From JAXGMQ01 sp040768585 (lineage in GTDB: Bacteria > Caldisericota > Caldisericia > JAAYUI01), in assembly GCA_040768585.1 (NCBI GenBank), contig JAXGMQ010000001.1, positions 1,612,001-1,676,000 of the forward strand: a DNA stretch of 64,000 bases. The letters run 5' to 3'. The position numbers and the translations under genes were made by a program. This document shows positions 8,429-17,153 of this stretch, in pieces. The notes under the pieces were generated by a model. It saw only the letters and a list, made by a program, of their open reading frames with translations, was not told where the DNA came from and made no database searches. Positions within the stretch are counted from its first letter, which is position 1. Every line of letters starts with the position of its first letter.

Positions 8429-11400
8429 ATGAAGAAAATACTAACTATTTCAATATCAATCATGCTGATTGTGACCATGTTCTCAGTTGTTCCGAGTTTT
8501 GCTTTGGCAAATAGTGACAGAACAGTTGAGAGTTATAAAGCGCCAATTGCCAAGAATCTTTTGTCTGCCGTTTCGGAGATGGATTCAAGCGCAACAATTG
8601 AGGCGATAGTCTGGACAAACTCACCCATCGATTCCCACATAGATGAAATGATGAAGGTGGGTAAGGTCATAAGCCAAACACATTTCCCAAAGCTTGGCTG
8701 CTATATGCTGGTTTTGACTGCAAGTGGGCTCGACGAGGTTGCGGGTATTAGGTCGGTTGAGCGAGTCCAGGAGAATGTCACTATGACCGTCCCAGACTTC
8801 ATCTCGGAGGATGATGAGGATGAAGAGAGAAACTGGGGACTAGATGATCTCAACGCGCAGTCGCTTTGGGACAAGGGCTACAGGGGACAGGGAGTAACAA
8901 TTGGTCTCCTGGATTCCGGTATTGATGGTGAGCACCCAGATCTTTCTGATTGCATTGAGAAATTCGCTGCGTTCACGATGACAGGTGAAAAAGAAGAGGA
9001 TGATACCCCATTTGATATCTATGGGCATGGCACGCACTGTGCTGGAATCCTGACAGGTAAAAAAACCGGTATCGCTCCTGATGTTAAGCTCTATGTTGGT
9101 TCTGTCATTCCGACTGGCTCTGGTACATTTGCGCAGGTGCTTGCAGGCATGGAGTGGGTGCTTGACCCAGACGACAACCCCGACACGGATGATGCACCAC
9201 AGATTGTCACCATGTCACTTGGCGGCGCTGCCGATGAAGACATGAACAAAATCGCAGATGTTTTCCAGAGACGCGGTGTGTTGCTTGTCTCATCAATTGG
9301 CAACGATGGGCAGGGATCATCGGGTTCACCGGGAAACATCCCGTCCGTTATTGGAGTTGGTTCCTACACCAAGGACAGAATTGTTTCGGTTTTCTCAGGT
9401 GGCGAAGAGATAGACTGGTCAGTTGACCCATATCATACAACGAGTAAAAAGCCAGATGTTTGCGCGCCAGGCAGCCTAATCTACTCCACCTACCCAGGTG
9501 GTGGATATGCGGTAAAGAGTGGCACATCGATGGCTGCTCCCCATGCTGCCGCTGTTGCAGCACTCTTGCTCTCAGCCGATCCTGACATGTCAAACGTGGC
9601 TCTTTCAAACCTCCTCATCAACTCGGCAGACGATTTGGGGCCGCTTGGTTGGGACACAGCATACGGCTTCGGTGCCGTTAACCCGAGTGATGGCGTCAAA
9701 CTCATAAAGGAATCTGCAAGGGTCGATGTTACAATCGATGGAGAGCACAAAGAGCCAGTTGAATTCACCCTTGATGGGATTCCATATAGAACCGATGTCG
9801 ACGTAAACTTCTACCTCCCGAAGGGCAAGAGCTCGATTTTCATGGATTGCTATGGCTACACCCAGCTCTATCGAGAAATTGATGTCAAACAGCCAGGAGT
9901 TTTTGGTGAGTTGACCTACAATATTGAAGAGTTGCCACGAGAAACCTACAAAGGATACATCAAGCTAGACAACGGCAACCCCACAAAGGGTTACATCCAG
10001 ATAGCAAACGGCAAGCAGGTCATAAACACCGATGATAATGGTTATTTTGAAGCTGAAGTGCCTCAGGGTAAGTATGAGTATGTCTACTGGGGGCTTGGTG
10101 GAGTTCCAGAAACAGTTGATAGGCAAGATGTCAGGGACGCTGATACTACCGTTGAACTTGAGATAGCCGATGTGTTGGTCGCAGCAACTCAATTCCAGAC
10201 TCCATCAAGATACTTCTCAACAAGATTCGATAAGTTCTGTTACAGGGCATATGATGAGATTGGTTTGAAGTATTGCCCTATCAATCCGCTTTCGACATCT
10301 GTCAAATTGGATGATCTAAAGATGTTTGACAGGGTGTACTGGCTCGTGGGCCCTGGCGAATTGACAACGACGCATGAAACGATGCTTGAGAATTATCTTC
10401 TCGAAGGTGGAAAACTCTTCCTCTCGGCATCAAACCTCCTATACTACGACCTTTATTCAAGGAATACCGACCCCATCTTTGTGGAAACACTCTTTGGCGT
10501 CAACTCTGTTCAGCAGGAGGTCTATACCACCAGTCTCGTGGGAGTCACTGGCAGTGGGATAGGTGATGGCTTGGTGCTTGCCTTAAGCGGTGGTGATGGA
10601 GCTTCAAACCAGATAGGTTTTGACGCTTTTGCCCCTAATAAAAATATTGCCGCCAAGGTTACTCCATTCCTTCACTACCTTGGGCCGGCGTCGTATTCCA
10701 ACGAAAAACTTGGCTATGGTGGTGCGACGATTGAGTCTGGTAACTTCGCTGCGGTGTACCTCTCCTTCGGACTTGAGGTAATTAATAACCGTGAGGATAG
10801 GAAGACACTACTCAACCGAATCGAGGAGTGGTTTGCTGATTTTGGTAGGGTTGATATCACATTTGAGGACGAGGGAGGAAACCCGGTTTACACGGAGATG
10901 TCAATCGATGGATTTATGCTCCCTGTCAAAACAGGTGAGGATGGACACATCAAACTCTCAACCCTTCGTGCTGGTAAGTACAACGCGAAGGTGAAATCAC
11001 TCGGATTCAAAGAGCAGGAGTTCTCATTTGAGGTTGCGCCAAACAAGAGCAGACGAGTCAGGCTCTCGCTTGCCGACCCGATGTCGATCGTTGTCTCTGG
11101 TCAGGTGACTGACGGCATGTCAGGCAAACCCCTCCAGTGTGATTTCTATGTTAAGGGTGTCGACACCAAGAAGTATTCGACAGACTCAGATGGAAGGTTT
11201 GACCTGACACTTCCGAGTTTTGATTACAATGTCAAGTTCTTCTCAAGACGTTACAAGCACGAGTATATCTCTATCCCAGCAGAGGGACTCAAAGACACAA
11301 CTCAGAACATCAAACTCTACAAATACACAGAGCCATTTGCCGTGTTTGAGAATATGCATCCGACATGGGCAAGAACGGGCGATGGAATACATTTCTTCCA

Positions 11401-11986
11401 GGGGCTTGGTCAAACCTATGACAGAATCATCCAAAAAGCCGGGTTCAAACCCGTAAAACACATCATCTACCCTGGCGATGAAATACCTCTTGAGGATCTT
11501 GAACAGTACGACTCAATCGTCTGGATATGCGGATACAACGACCAGATCGCTCAGGATTGGTGGGTAGATGTCGTAACGGAATATATCCTAGGTGGTGGAA
11601 AGGTTGCCTTCATCGGACACACCATCCCGGCAGCTCTCCAGTCAAATCCTGAGTTGATGAGACTTCTTGGCTTTGAGCTTGAGAGTCCAAACACCAGAAT
11701 CTATACCGTGGGTGGGGTCAAGGATGACCCGATTGGTGACGGTTTCCTTTTCTCCCTCCATCATCCGTACATCCGTTACAGCCTCATTGTCGAATCACCA
11801 TCTCTACGTCCAGTTGGAGATGGAGTGTCGTGTTTCAATCTGGTTGGTGGCAACTCTGCAGGTGTTTGGGTAGACAACGGTAAACAGAAGACAGTAATTG
11901 TCGCATTTGATCTTGTCAGCATCTATGAAGAGCTTGACACGCTGGCTGTAATCTTCAAACGAATAGCAGATTTTATCGACAATTAA
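8429..11986 (+). CDS. Secreted subtilisin-like (S8) serine protease, multidomain
   Basis: Extracellular peptidase of 1185 residues. A signal peptide (residues 1-27, ending SFALA) is followed by a propeptide-like region to about 130 and an S8 domain with the triad Asp162 (LLDSGID), His200 (GHGTHCAGI) and Ser367 (GTSMAAPHAAA). After residue 430 come carboxypeptidase-regulatory-like beta domains (SGQVTDGMSGKPLQ near 890 is clearest). There are also two regions, about 610-790 and 970-1180, that resemble class-I glutamine-amidotransferase-like folds (FDRVYWLVGPG with LLEGGKLFLS; YDSIVWICGYN with ILGGGKVAFIG). The second assignment is inference. It is monocistronic, with AAGGAG before the ATG and a palindromic promoter upstream. 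Confidence 0.93.
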   Translation: MKKILTISISIMLIVTMFSVVPSFALANSDRTVESYKAPIAKNLLSAVSEMDSSATIEAIVWTNSPIDSHIDEMMKVGKVISQTHFPKLGCYMLVLTASGLDEVAGIRSVERVQENVTMTVPDFISEDDEDEERNWGLDDLNAQSLWDKGYRGQGVTIGLLDSGIDGEHPDLSDCIEKFAAFTMTGEKEEDDTPFDIYGHGTHCAGILTGKKTGIAPDVKLYVGSVIPTGSGTFAQVLAGMEWVLDPDDNPDTDDAPQIVTMSLGGAADEDMNKIADVFQRRGVLLVSSIGNDGQGSSGSPGNIPSVIGVGSYTKDRIVSVFSGGEEIDWSVDPYHTTSKKPDVCAPGSLIYSTYPGGGYAVKSGTSMAAPHAAAVAALLLSADPDMSNVALSNLLINSADDLGPLGWDTAYGFGAVNPSDGVKLIKESARVDVTIDGEHKEPVEFTLDGIPYRTDVDVNFYLPKGKSSIFMDCYGYTQLYREIDVKQPGVFGELTYNIEELPRETYKGYIKLDNGNPTKGYIQIANGKQVINTDDNGYFEAEVPQGKYEYVYWGLGGVPETVDRQDVRDADTTVELEIADVLVAATQFQTPSRYFSTRFDKFCYRAYDEIGLKYCPINPLSTSVKLDDLKMFDRVYWLVGPGELTTTHETMLENYLLEGGKLFLSASNLLYYDLYSRNTDPIFVETLFGVNSVQQEVYTTSLVGVTGSGIGDGLVLALSGGDGASNQIGFDAFAPNKNIAAKVTPFLHYLGPASYSNEKLGYGGATIESGNFAAVYLSFGLEVINNREDRKTLLNRIEEWFADFGRVDITFEDEGGNPVYTEMSIDGFMLPVKTGEDGHIKLSTLRAGKYNAKVKSLGFKEQEFSFEVAPNKSRRVRLSLADPMSIVVSGQVTDGMSGKPLQCDFYVKGVDTKKYSTDSDGRFDLTLPSFDYNVKFFSRRYKHEYISIPAEGLKDTTQNIKLYKYTEPFAVFENMHPTWARTGDGIHFFQGLGQTYDRIIQKAGFKPVKHIIYPGDEIPLEDLEQYDSIVWICGYNDQIAQDWWVDVVTEYILGGGKVAFIGHTIPAALQSNPELMRLLGFELESPNTRIYTVGGVKDDPIGDGFLFSLHHPYIRYSLIVESPSLRPVGDGVSCFNLVGGNSAGVWVDNGKQKTVIVAFDLVSIYEELDTLAVIFKRIADFIDN

Positions 11987-12020
11987 TACTCGTACATAGC
12001 GGAAAACCAGGCGTCATGTT

Positions 12021-12035
12021 TGGTATAATCCCGAT
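12021..12035 (+). promoter_or_regulatory. Extended -10 promoter, leaderless transcript
   Basis: TGGTATAAT (TATAAT at 12024-12029) is an extended -10 element without a recognisable -35. Six bases separate it from the ATG at 12036, so transcription would begin at or within a base of the start codon. No Shine-Dalgarno sequence exists between the -10 and the ATG. Confidence 0.6.
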
Positions 12036-12380
12036 ATGACGCTTGGGATGGTAATTGATGCTGCACTGAAAAAGATTGGGAAAACAAGGAGCTGGCTGGC
12101 GAAAGAGCTCGATGTTTCGAGGTCGACTGTCGCAAGGTTTTGTTCTGGGGAGGCGAGACCAACTCCTACTCAAAGCAAGAGATTGAGAAATATTTTAGGC
12201 GTCCAAAAAACAAAAATAAAACGTGGGATATTCTGTTCACCAAATCAAGAAAAGGATCAGTTCAACACGGCGATTCTTTTGCTAAGACAGCTGTTGTTTT
12301 TTGAAAAAACCCTCACAAGAAAAGAGACCAGCTCAATTGAGCTGGTCATTGGTTTGCTGGAAGAGATTGAGTGTGACTAA
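12036..12380 (+). CDS. Small helix-turn-helix (XRE/Cro-like) regulator
   Basis: The 114-residue protein has an N-terminal Cro/C1-type helix-turn-helix at about residues 3-52 (TRSWLAKELDVSRSTVARFCSGEARPT read in two helices). A basic stretch and a short C-terminal helical tail follow. DNA binding is well supported and the targets are unknown. It appears to be translated from a leaderless mRNA. Its TAA directly abuts the pckA stop codon of the opposite strand, so the two genes converge with no spacer. Another small XRE protein is at 16747. Confidence 0.75.
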   Translation: MTLGMVIDAALKKIGKTRSWLAKELDVSRSTVARFCSGEARPTPTQSKRLRNILGVQKTKIKRGIFCSPNQEKDQFNTAILLLRQLLFFEKTLTRKETSSIELVIGLLEEIECD

Positions 12381-13865
12381 CTAAATAGCGTCTTGAATCT
12401 CCTGGTCTAGCATCGGGAATTTATTAAGCCAGTCTCTTCTTTCTTTTCTGAGCACGTCGTTGCGAGACTTTAATTCATCCTCGTGGTAGTATTTGGATGG
12501 ATCGAGTCTATCCACATCAACACCGTCGCAGCTTTCAAGAACCTCATACCCCCAGTATGGGTCTTTTTTCCATTCAACCTTGCCAGATGCAATTGATTTG
12601 AGAATTCCGACGGAGTCTTTGATTGTGACCTTTTCCTTCTCACCGATCTTGCCGGTGTTCAGGAGGAAACACTCCATGTTGGGGTTGTTTTTGAGGAGGT
12701 TCATGATGTAGTTGCCTTCATCATCTTTTGGTCCGACGATGAATGGGTTTGTGCCAACGCACCTCTTTGCTTGACCGGCTTTTGTCGGGTCGCCTGCGGA
12801 TGTCTCGATAGACTCGCCAAGCATGAAGAAAGCCGCCGCCTGAGCTGGAGAAAGTTTGGCTACGGCTGGAATGATGTCGTATCGTCTCGTAATCAGAACC
12901 ATCATGTCGGTGTGGGGCAAGTCGATTGTGTTGTCAGTGTACTCAATGTCTTTTCTCTGAACAACACATCTACCGTTTGTGGTGTAGGTGTAGTTCATGA
13001 AGTCGACCTTGCCGCTCTCTGTAACCCAGATGTTCTCAAAAATGGCGCTGTTTGCCGTTGCTGCGTGGAATAGCACCGGCTGGTGGACGCCCTCTAAGCC
13101 CTCTGTCTTGATGTAAAACCCATGCTCTGTGCCGATACAGGTGGTATCGGGCAGTATGACAAGCATATCATCTTGCCTGATTGCGACACCCTCCTCACCC
13201 TCTAGGAAGTGATGGTGGCAAGTAAGCGTGGTCTTACCAGTGCCTGAGAGTCCAAACAGAATGATGCCCTTCTCGACAAGTTTACCATCCTTGTTTTTGA
13301 CTCTGATCATCTTTGAGCCGGCATGGAGACCGAGGTTTCCTTCGAGTTTGGCACGGTATATCGCCATTCTGAGGAATGACTTCTTGACCTCGCCAAAGTA
13401 GTCTGTGCCAAGTGACACTGTCACGCCATCGTGTGGGCTGACAAGGATTTTCCGTTCGGGCCACTCTGGAACAACTATTGTTTTGATAGGCTTGACGCCC
13501 TCAATCTTTCTTGGCGGGAAGAGGAGTTTTTGCCAGGTGTATGGAAGTCTGGCAAACGGTTTTGTGACGTAGAGCTCGCAGGGAATCTGGTACTTCGGGT
13601 TCTCGTGCATGGTCATCTCGGTCTTGATGACTTCCTTGTCTTCAAGGTATTTTCTGACTTCGAGCAGGAGCTTCGCTTGTTCCGGAGTTGGCTCAACTCC
13701 AACAATCTCGGTGAATGCTGCAGATCTGCTGCGGATGCGTGACACAAACGAATCAGAGCTATACTCAGTTTTTCTGATATCGTGACTTGCGAGTTTGAAA
13801 AGTTCTTCACTCGACAGACCCGAGAGCAATTTACCCACCTTGAGAGGTTTGGTGAATATATCCAT
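12381..13865 (-). CDS. pckA: Phosphoenolpyruvate carboxykinase (ATP)
   Basis: Interconverts oxaloacetate and PEP with ATP/ADP, for gluconeogenesis or anaplerosis. The kinase-1a P-loop GLSGTGKT is at residues 205-212 and the kinase-2 equivalent IRQDDM at about 230. The N-terminal half is shorter than in E. coli-type enzymes (494 residues against about 540), and the segment after the P-loop is divergent (LTCHHHFLEGEEG), so this is an atypical subgroup. A good Shine-Dalgarno (AAGGAGAC) precedes the start. Upstream on the same strand are the methylmalonyl-CoA genes, which fits a route between propionyl/succinyl-CoA and PEP. Confidence 0.92.
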   Translation of the reverse strand: MDIFTKPLKVGKLLSGLSSEELFKLASHDIRKTEYSSDSFVSRIRSRSAAFTEIVGVEPTPEQAKLLLEVRKYLEDKEVIKTEMTMHENPKYQIPCELYVTKPFARLPYTWQKLLFPPRKIEGVKPIKTIVVPEWPERKILVSPHDGVTVSLGTDYFGEVKKSFLRMAIYRAKLEGNLGLHAGSKMIRVKNKDGKLVEKGIILFGLSGTGKTTLTCHHHFLEGEEGVAIRQDDMLVILPDTTCIGTEHGFYIKTEGLEGVHQPVLFHAATANSAIFENIWVTESGKVDFMNYTYTTNGRCVVQRKDIEYTDNTIDLPHTDMMVLITRRYDIIPAVAKLSPAQAAAFFMLGESIETSAGDPTKAGQAKRCVGTNPFIVGPKDDEGNYIMNLLKNNPNMECFLLNTGKIGEKEKVTIKDSVGILKSIASGKVEWKKDPYWGYEVLESCDGVDVDRLDPSKYYHEDELKSRNDVLRKERRDWLNKFPMLDQEIQDAI

Positions 13866-13907
13866 TAAGGTGTCTCCTTTGAAATAGGATTTCTTAGATG
13901 CCCAGAA

Positions 13908-14303
13908 TTAATGAACAACTCGTGCGTTTTTTTCAACGAACTCGATTATGGTTTTTGTGGGTGTACCAGGGCCAAAAACCTCAGAAACGCCAAGTTCCTT
14001 GAGCTTTTGTGCATCCGTTGGGGGGATGATTCCTCCAACAAAGACTGGTCTGTCGGAGAGCCCTTTTTCTTTGAGTTTTTCCAGAATTTTGGGGACAAGG
14101 GTCAAGTGCGCTCCGCTGAGGATTGAGAGACCTATAACATCAACATCCTCCTGCAAAGCGGCGTTAACAATCATGTCCGCAGTCTGGTGCAGACCGGTGT
14201 ATATCACTTCCATTCCGGCATCTCGAAGAGCCTGCGAAACCACCTTGGCTCCCCTGTCGTGTCCGTCTAATCCAGGCTTAGCCATAAGCACCTTTATTGC
14301 CAT
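13908..14303 (-). CDS. Methylmalonyl-CoA mutase, B12-binding (small/C-terminal) subunit
   Basis: A 131-residue stand-alone cobalamin-binding domain. The base-off/His-on motif DGHDRG is at residues 13-18 (axial ligand His15), followed by GLSILSGAHL and VFVGGIIPP of the Rossmann-like fold. I place the start at 14303 because GGAGG lies 7 bases upstream. An in-frame start 8 codons earlier lacks this context. The start overlaps meaB by 10 bp. The large catalytic subunit is not in the window. It could also serve a related acyl-CoA mutase such as ethylmalonyl- or isobutyryl-CoA mutase. Confidence 0.9.
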   Translation of the reverse strand: MAIKVLMAKPGLDGHDRGAKVVSQALRDAGMEVIYTGLHQTADMIVNAALQEDVDVIGLSILSGAHLTLVPKILEKLKEKGLSDRPVFVGGIIPPTDAQKLKELGVSEVFGPGTPTKTIIEFVEKNARVVH

Positions 14304-15241
14304 TGTGCCTCCACTTTTTCTTTCCAAATAGATTCAGCCAGCTGCCATGGAGGGATTCCGTCAATTATGGCTTTTCTGGCGAGTCTTTTTTGGTTTTCTC
14401 TGAATTTTACATCGTAGAGTCTGGATTCAAGCCAGAATCCAACCTCTGTTATATATCTGTCTAGTTTTTTTGAGTCGTGGATTTCCGTGTTTTTTGTGTA
14501 ATCCCAGTGTCGTCTGATTGTGTTGAAGAGGTCTGAAATGCCTATGTTTTTCACGGCAACAGTTGGAACGATTGGTGGATTCCAATCCCTTTTTCCGAGT
14601 GACATCCCGAACTCCAAGTCGGCAATCAACCTGTCTCCGCCTGGTCTGTCGAACTTATTTACACAGAAGATATCAGCACCTTCCAACAGCCCCGCCTTCA
14701 TCATCTGGATTGAGTCGCCCGATTCAGGGGTGAGAACAACCAGAACAGTGTCGGTTTTGGAGACGACGTCAACCTCGGTTTGACCCACACCTACGGTTTC
14801 GATGAGGATGAAAGGGTATCCACAAAGGTCAAGGAAGTCTGCGATGATTGAAGTTGTTGGGGCAAGACCACCGAGGTGACCTCTCGATGCCATTGAACGA
14901 ATGAAAACGCCGGGGTCTGTGAAGTGGTCTGCCATTCTTGTGCGGTCACCAAGCAATGCGCCGTGAGTATAAGGGGAACTTGGGTCGCACGCAATCACTG
15001 CACACTTGGAGCCCGTTCTTCTGATTTGTCCCAGAAGCTTTGAAACAATGGTGCTTTTGCCAGCACCAGGTGGCCCTGTGATGCCGATACGTTGGGCTTT
15101 GCCAAGCTGATTGTATCTGCCACCGAAAACAACATCGGGGTTGTTTTGGTTCTCAAGATATGTAATTATCTCCGCCTGCGCTTGGTGGCTGTTTTCAAGC
15201 GCGGCAGCAACAGCGTCAGTGCTCAATTCCCTTCCTCGCAT
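14294..15241 (-). CDS. meaB: Methylmalonyl-CoA mutase-associated GTPase MeaB (ArgK family)
   Basis: G3E P-loop GTPase that gates cobalamin loading and protects B12-dependent acyl-CoA mutases. It has P-loop GITGPPGAGKST (about 53-64), the CDPSSPYTHGALLGDRTRM segment and IETVGVGQTEVDVV (G3 region), with CVNKFDRPGGD as base-recognition loop. The 315 residues are normal for MeaB. It overlaps the adenosyltransferase upstream by 26 bp and the B12 subunit downstream, so adenosylcobalamin synthesis, loading and use are coupled. Confidence 0.95.
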   Translation of the reverse strand: MRGRELSTDAVAAALENSHQAQAEIITYLENQNNPDVVFGGRYNQLGKAQRIGITGPPGAGKSTIVSKLLGQIRRTGSKCAVIACDPSSPYTHGALLGDRTRMADHFTDPGVFIRSMASRGHLGGLAPTTSIIADFLDLCGYPFILIETVGVGQTEVDVVSKTDTVLVVLTPESGDSIQMMKAGLLEGADIFCVNKFDRPGGDRLIADLEFGMSLGKRDWNPPIVPTVAVKNIGISDLFNTIRRHWDYTKNTEIHDSKKLDRYITEVGFWLESRLYDVKFRENQKRLARKAIIDGIPPWQLAESIWKEKVEAQWQ

Positions 15242-15737
15242 TTAGCCCCTCTGTGTTGTAGTAATGCTTGATGGCTTTCATTTCTGTGACAAGATCGGCG
15301 GCTTTAATTATCTCTTCTTTTGCGTACCTGCCAGTCAGAATCAGCTCTTTACTATCTGGTCTTTTTGCAATCAGAGACAACACTTGTTCTGTCTGAAGCA
15401 AACCAAATCCTAAAGCGACATTTATCTCATCAGCAATGATTATATCATACAAGGGTGATTCAAGAAGTTCCTCAACTTTAAGGAATGCCTGTTCAGCCTG
15501 TTCGATGTCCCTGGAGGACGGAGATTCTGGATTCACAAAATCGAGTGTGCCGTATTGAAACACGTCAATCCCAAGTTTCTTGGCTGATTCAATCTCGCCG
15601 TATGTTGTTCGTCCCTTCATGAACTGAACAATGCCCACCTTGAAGCCACCACCAACGGCTCTCATTGCAAGGCCGAAGGCTGCTGTGGTTTTTCCTTTAC
15701 CGTCCCCTGTGTATACCTGAGTTCTGCCTGAATGCAC
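15216..15737 (-). CDS. cobO: Cob(I)alamin / cob(I)yrinic acid a,c-diamide adenosyltransferase (BtuR/CobO type)
   Basis: Transfers the adenosyl group of ATP to cobalt(I) corrinoids. The 173-residue protein has the modified P-loop YTGDGKGKTTAAFGLA (residues 9-24), IVQFMKG, and IIADEINVALGFGLL in the Walker B region. It starts with GTG. A clear promoter places its first transcribed base at or next to the GTG, so the message is probably leaderless. As first gene of the minus-strand group it supplies cofactor for the mutase encoded downstream. Confidence 0.93.
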   Translation of the reverse strand: MHSGRTQVYTGDGKGKTTAAFGLAMRAVGGGFKVGIVQFMKGRTTYGEIESAKKLGIDVFQYGTLDFVNPESPSSRDIEQAEQAFLKVEELLESPLYDIIIADEINVALGFGLLQTEQVLSLIAKRPDSKELILTGRYAKEEIIKAADLVTEMKAIKHYYNTEGLNARKGIEH

Positions 15738-15743
15738 GCAAAC

Positions 15744-15771
15744 AATATAATTCGAGAATCCCTTTAGTCAA
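15744..15771 (-). promoter_or_regulatory. Promoter of the cobO-meaB-mutase operon (leaderless)
   Basis: On the minus strand TTGACT (15771-15766) and TATATT (15749-15744) are separated by 16 bp. Only six bases then remain before the GTG of the adenosyltransferase at 15737. Both hexamers are near consensus, and there is no room for a Shine-Dalgarno. Confidence 0.7.
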
Positions 15772-15776
15772 CTGAC

Positions 15777-16226
15777 TTGATTAACATTTGTTGTGTGAGT
15801 AACCTTTTCTCGGAAGTGCCAAAGAAAAGAAAACGAGCTATAAAAGTAATTGCGAGGGTGATTCTTATCTCGACAGTGCTTGTCGCGTGCTATTTCCTGG
15901 TAAAACCCCTGGCAAAAATAGATTACAAAATTGCCACACTTCTTCGAGAATCTGAGAGACTTGACTGGAAAATTGAGGCTTTGGAAGACGATGTTGCGAC
16001 CCATGAAAACGAAATCAATTTCAAAAACACCAAGTCAGGAATTGAGTATTTTGCCAGGAAGGAGTTACATATGATCTATCCTGGCGAGACGCTCTACGTG
16101 TGTAAGGATTCGAGTGGTTACACCCTCTCAAGCCCAATTGAGCTCAACCTTGACAGAAGCCCGAAAACAAACAGGAAGAACCCGATTTCAATTGTCTGGG
16201 ATTGGTTCCTGTCCCTCTTTAGATAA
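15777..16226 (+). CDS. Septum formation initiator (FtsB/DivIC-like) protein
   Basis: Bitopic division protein by architecture: basic N-terminus (PKKRKRAIK), one membrane helix (about residues 25-43), then a coiled coil (to about 80). The family motif follows in the form KSGIEYFARKELHMIYPGE, with a short C-terminal tail of about 45 residues. Such proteins link FtsL/FtsQ to FtsZ-ring constriction. The start is uncertain. The longest frame begins with TTG at 15777 without a Shine-Dalgarno. GTG at 15795, seven bases after a TAACAT sequence, is an alternative. It is divergent from the cobalamin operon. Confidence 0.8.
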   Translation: MINICCVSNLFSEVPKKRKRAIKVIARVILISTVLVACYFLVKPLAKIDYKIATLLRESERLDWKIEALEDDVATHENEINFKNTKSGIEYFARKELHMIYPGETLYVCKDSSGYTLSSPIELNLDRSPKTNRKNPISIVWDWFLSLFR

Positions 16227-16232
16227 CTTGGG

Positions 16233-16260
16233 TTGAATTCGTTTCTTCCCTGTGTAGAAT
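16233..16260 (+). promoter_or_regulatory. Promoter of tRNA-Met
   Basis: TTGAAT (16233-16238) and TAGAAT (16255-16260) are separated by 16 bp. The expected start near 16267 is about 17 bases before the mature tRNA 5' end. Confidence 0.6.
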
Positions 16261-16283
16261 CCCCACCTGGATAGTTTTTCTAT

Positions 16284-16360
16284 GGCGGGGTAGCTCAGCG
16301 GTCTAGAGCACACGGCTCATACCCGTGGGGTCGTGGGTTCAAATCCCACCCCCGCCACCA
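16284..16360 (+). tRNA. tRNA with anticodon CAU (elongator Met, or Ile2)
   Basis: The cloverleaf is complete. Acceptor stem GGCGGGG pairs with CCCCGCC, the D arm contains TAGCTCAG, the anticodon stem CACGG/CCGTG holds loop CTCATAC, the T arm is GTGGGTTCAAATCCCAC, and CCA is encoded. The first pair is G-C and the anticodon stem lacks three G-C pairs, so it is not the initiator. A CAU anticodon may also be modified to lysidine and read AUA. Confidence 0.95.
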
Positions 16361-16746
16361 TTTTCCCACCAAAGTCTCATCTCTTAATAGCCCATGTGCA
16401 ATACGTTGATGCCTTTGGCATCCTTAGGAAAAACAATCAATTATTAAATACGTAGCCGTTTTTTTATTTTCTCTATAAAAATTGATTTTCAGACCTTATA
16501 AATCCACTGAGAAAATATCCCCGAACACTATTCGATATGTCAACCTATGGATTCTTGCCAAATAAGTATTTGTAAAATTTATTTTTGAAATAACTAGTTT
16601 GCGGCTAATCTATATTGTAAATAAATAATCAATTACTAATCCAAAACAGTGTTAATAAAGAGTTCTTACTATGGGAATGCGAATCACTTGCGTTTTGTAA
16701 TATTTTATACTATATTTTATATAAGCAACAAGGAGAAACAATAATT
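16361..16746 (+). promoter_or_regulatory. AT-rich intergenic region with promoter for the HTH/AT-hook gene
   Basis: About 390 bases with no gene, markedly AT-rich. Near its end TTGCGT (16688-16693) and TATATT (16711-16716) with a 17-bp spacer form a good promoter. AAGGAG at 16730-16735 is the ribosome binding site of the next gene. No terminator or other structure is evident in the rest. Confidence 0.55.
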
Positions 16747-17121
16747 ATGAGTGAAACACTTGGCGAGTTTTTAAACGCAAAGAGATTGGCAAAGAAAATT
16801 ACTTTCGCTCAATTGGCTAACAATTGTAAAATGGCCACTCCTACAATCTGGAAAGTAATTAAAGACAAAGCGAGACCAAAAGACCTCACTTTGCAAGCTC
16901 TCTCTGAGGCACTTGATGTCCCTTTGACAAAACTCTTTGAGGTACGTGAAAAGACGAGTTATCCTTCAAGCAAGAGGAAACCGGGCAGACCAAAGAAGGT
17001 GAAGGAACAGATTGGTGACGACAAGGTTTCCAAGGAAAAACTCATGGAACTCATTCGAGTTACCAACATGTCTGAACATATGGTAGAAGCTTTGTACTAC
17101 CTCGTGCAGGTCGCTAGGTAG
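16747..17121 (+). CDS. XRE-family regulator with AT-hook
   Basis: A 124-residue protein with a Cro/C1-type helix-turn-helix (residues about 5-65: FAQLANNCKMATPTIWKVI, then LTLQALSEALDVPLTKLF). A basic linker carries KRKPGRPKK (about 76-84), which matches an AT-hook core. The C-terminal region (residues 95-124) is helical. Fusion of an HTH to an AT-hook suggests binding across an AT-rich site, and the 390-bp AT-rich region upstream is an obvious candidate for autoregulation. Targets are not known. Confidence 0.75.
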   Translation: MSETLGEFLNAKRLAKKITFAQLANNCKMATPTIWKVIKDKARPKDLTLQALSEALDVPLTKLFEVREKTSYPSSKRKPGRPKKVKEQIGDDKVSKEKLMELIRVTNMSEHMVEALYYLVQVAR

Positions 17122-17153
17122 ATTTTTTGGCAATTTAACGCAGTTAATTAATA

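Noticed and set aside
15744..15757. Plus-strand TATAAT at 15746 as promoter of the DivIC-like gene
   Set aside because: No -35 at a suitable distance, and the sequence is explained as the reverse of the cobO -10 box.
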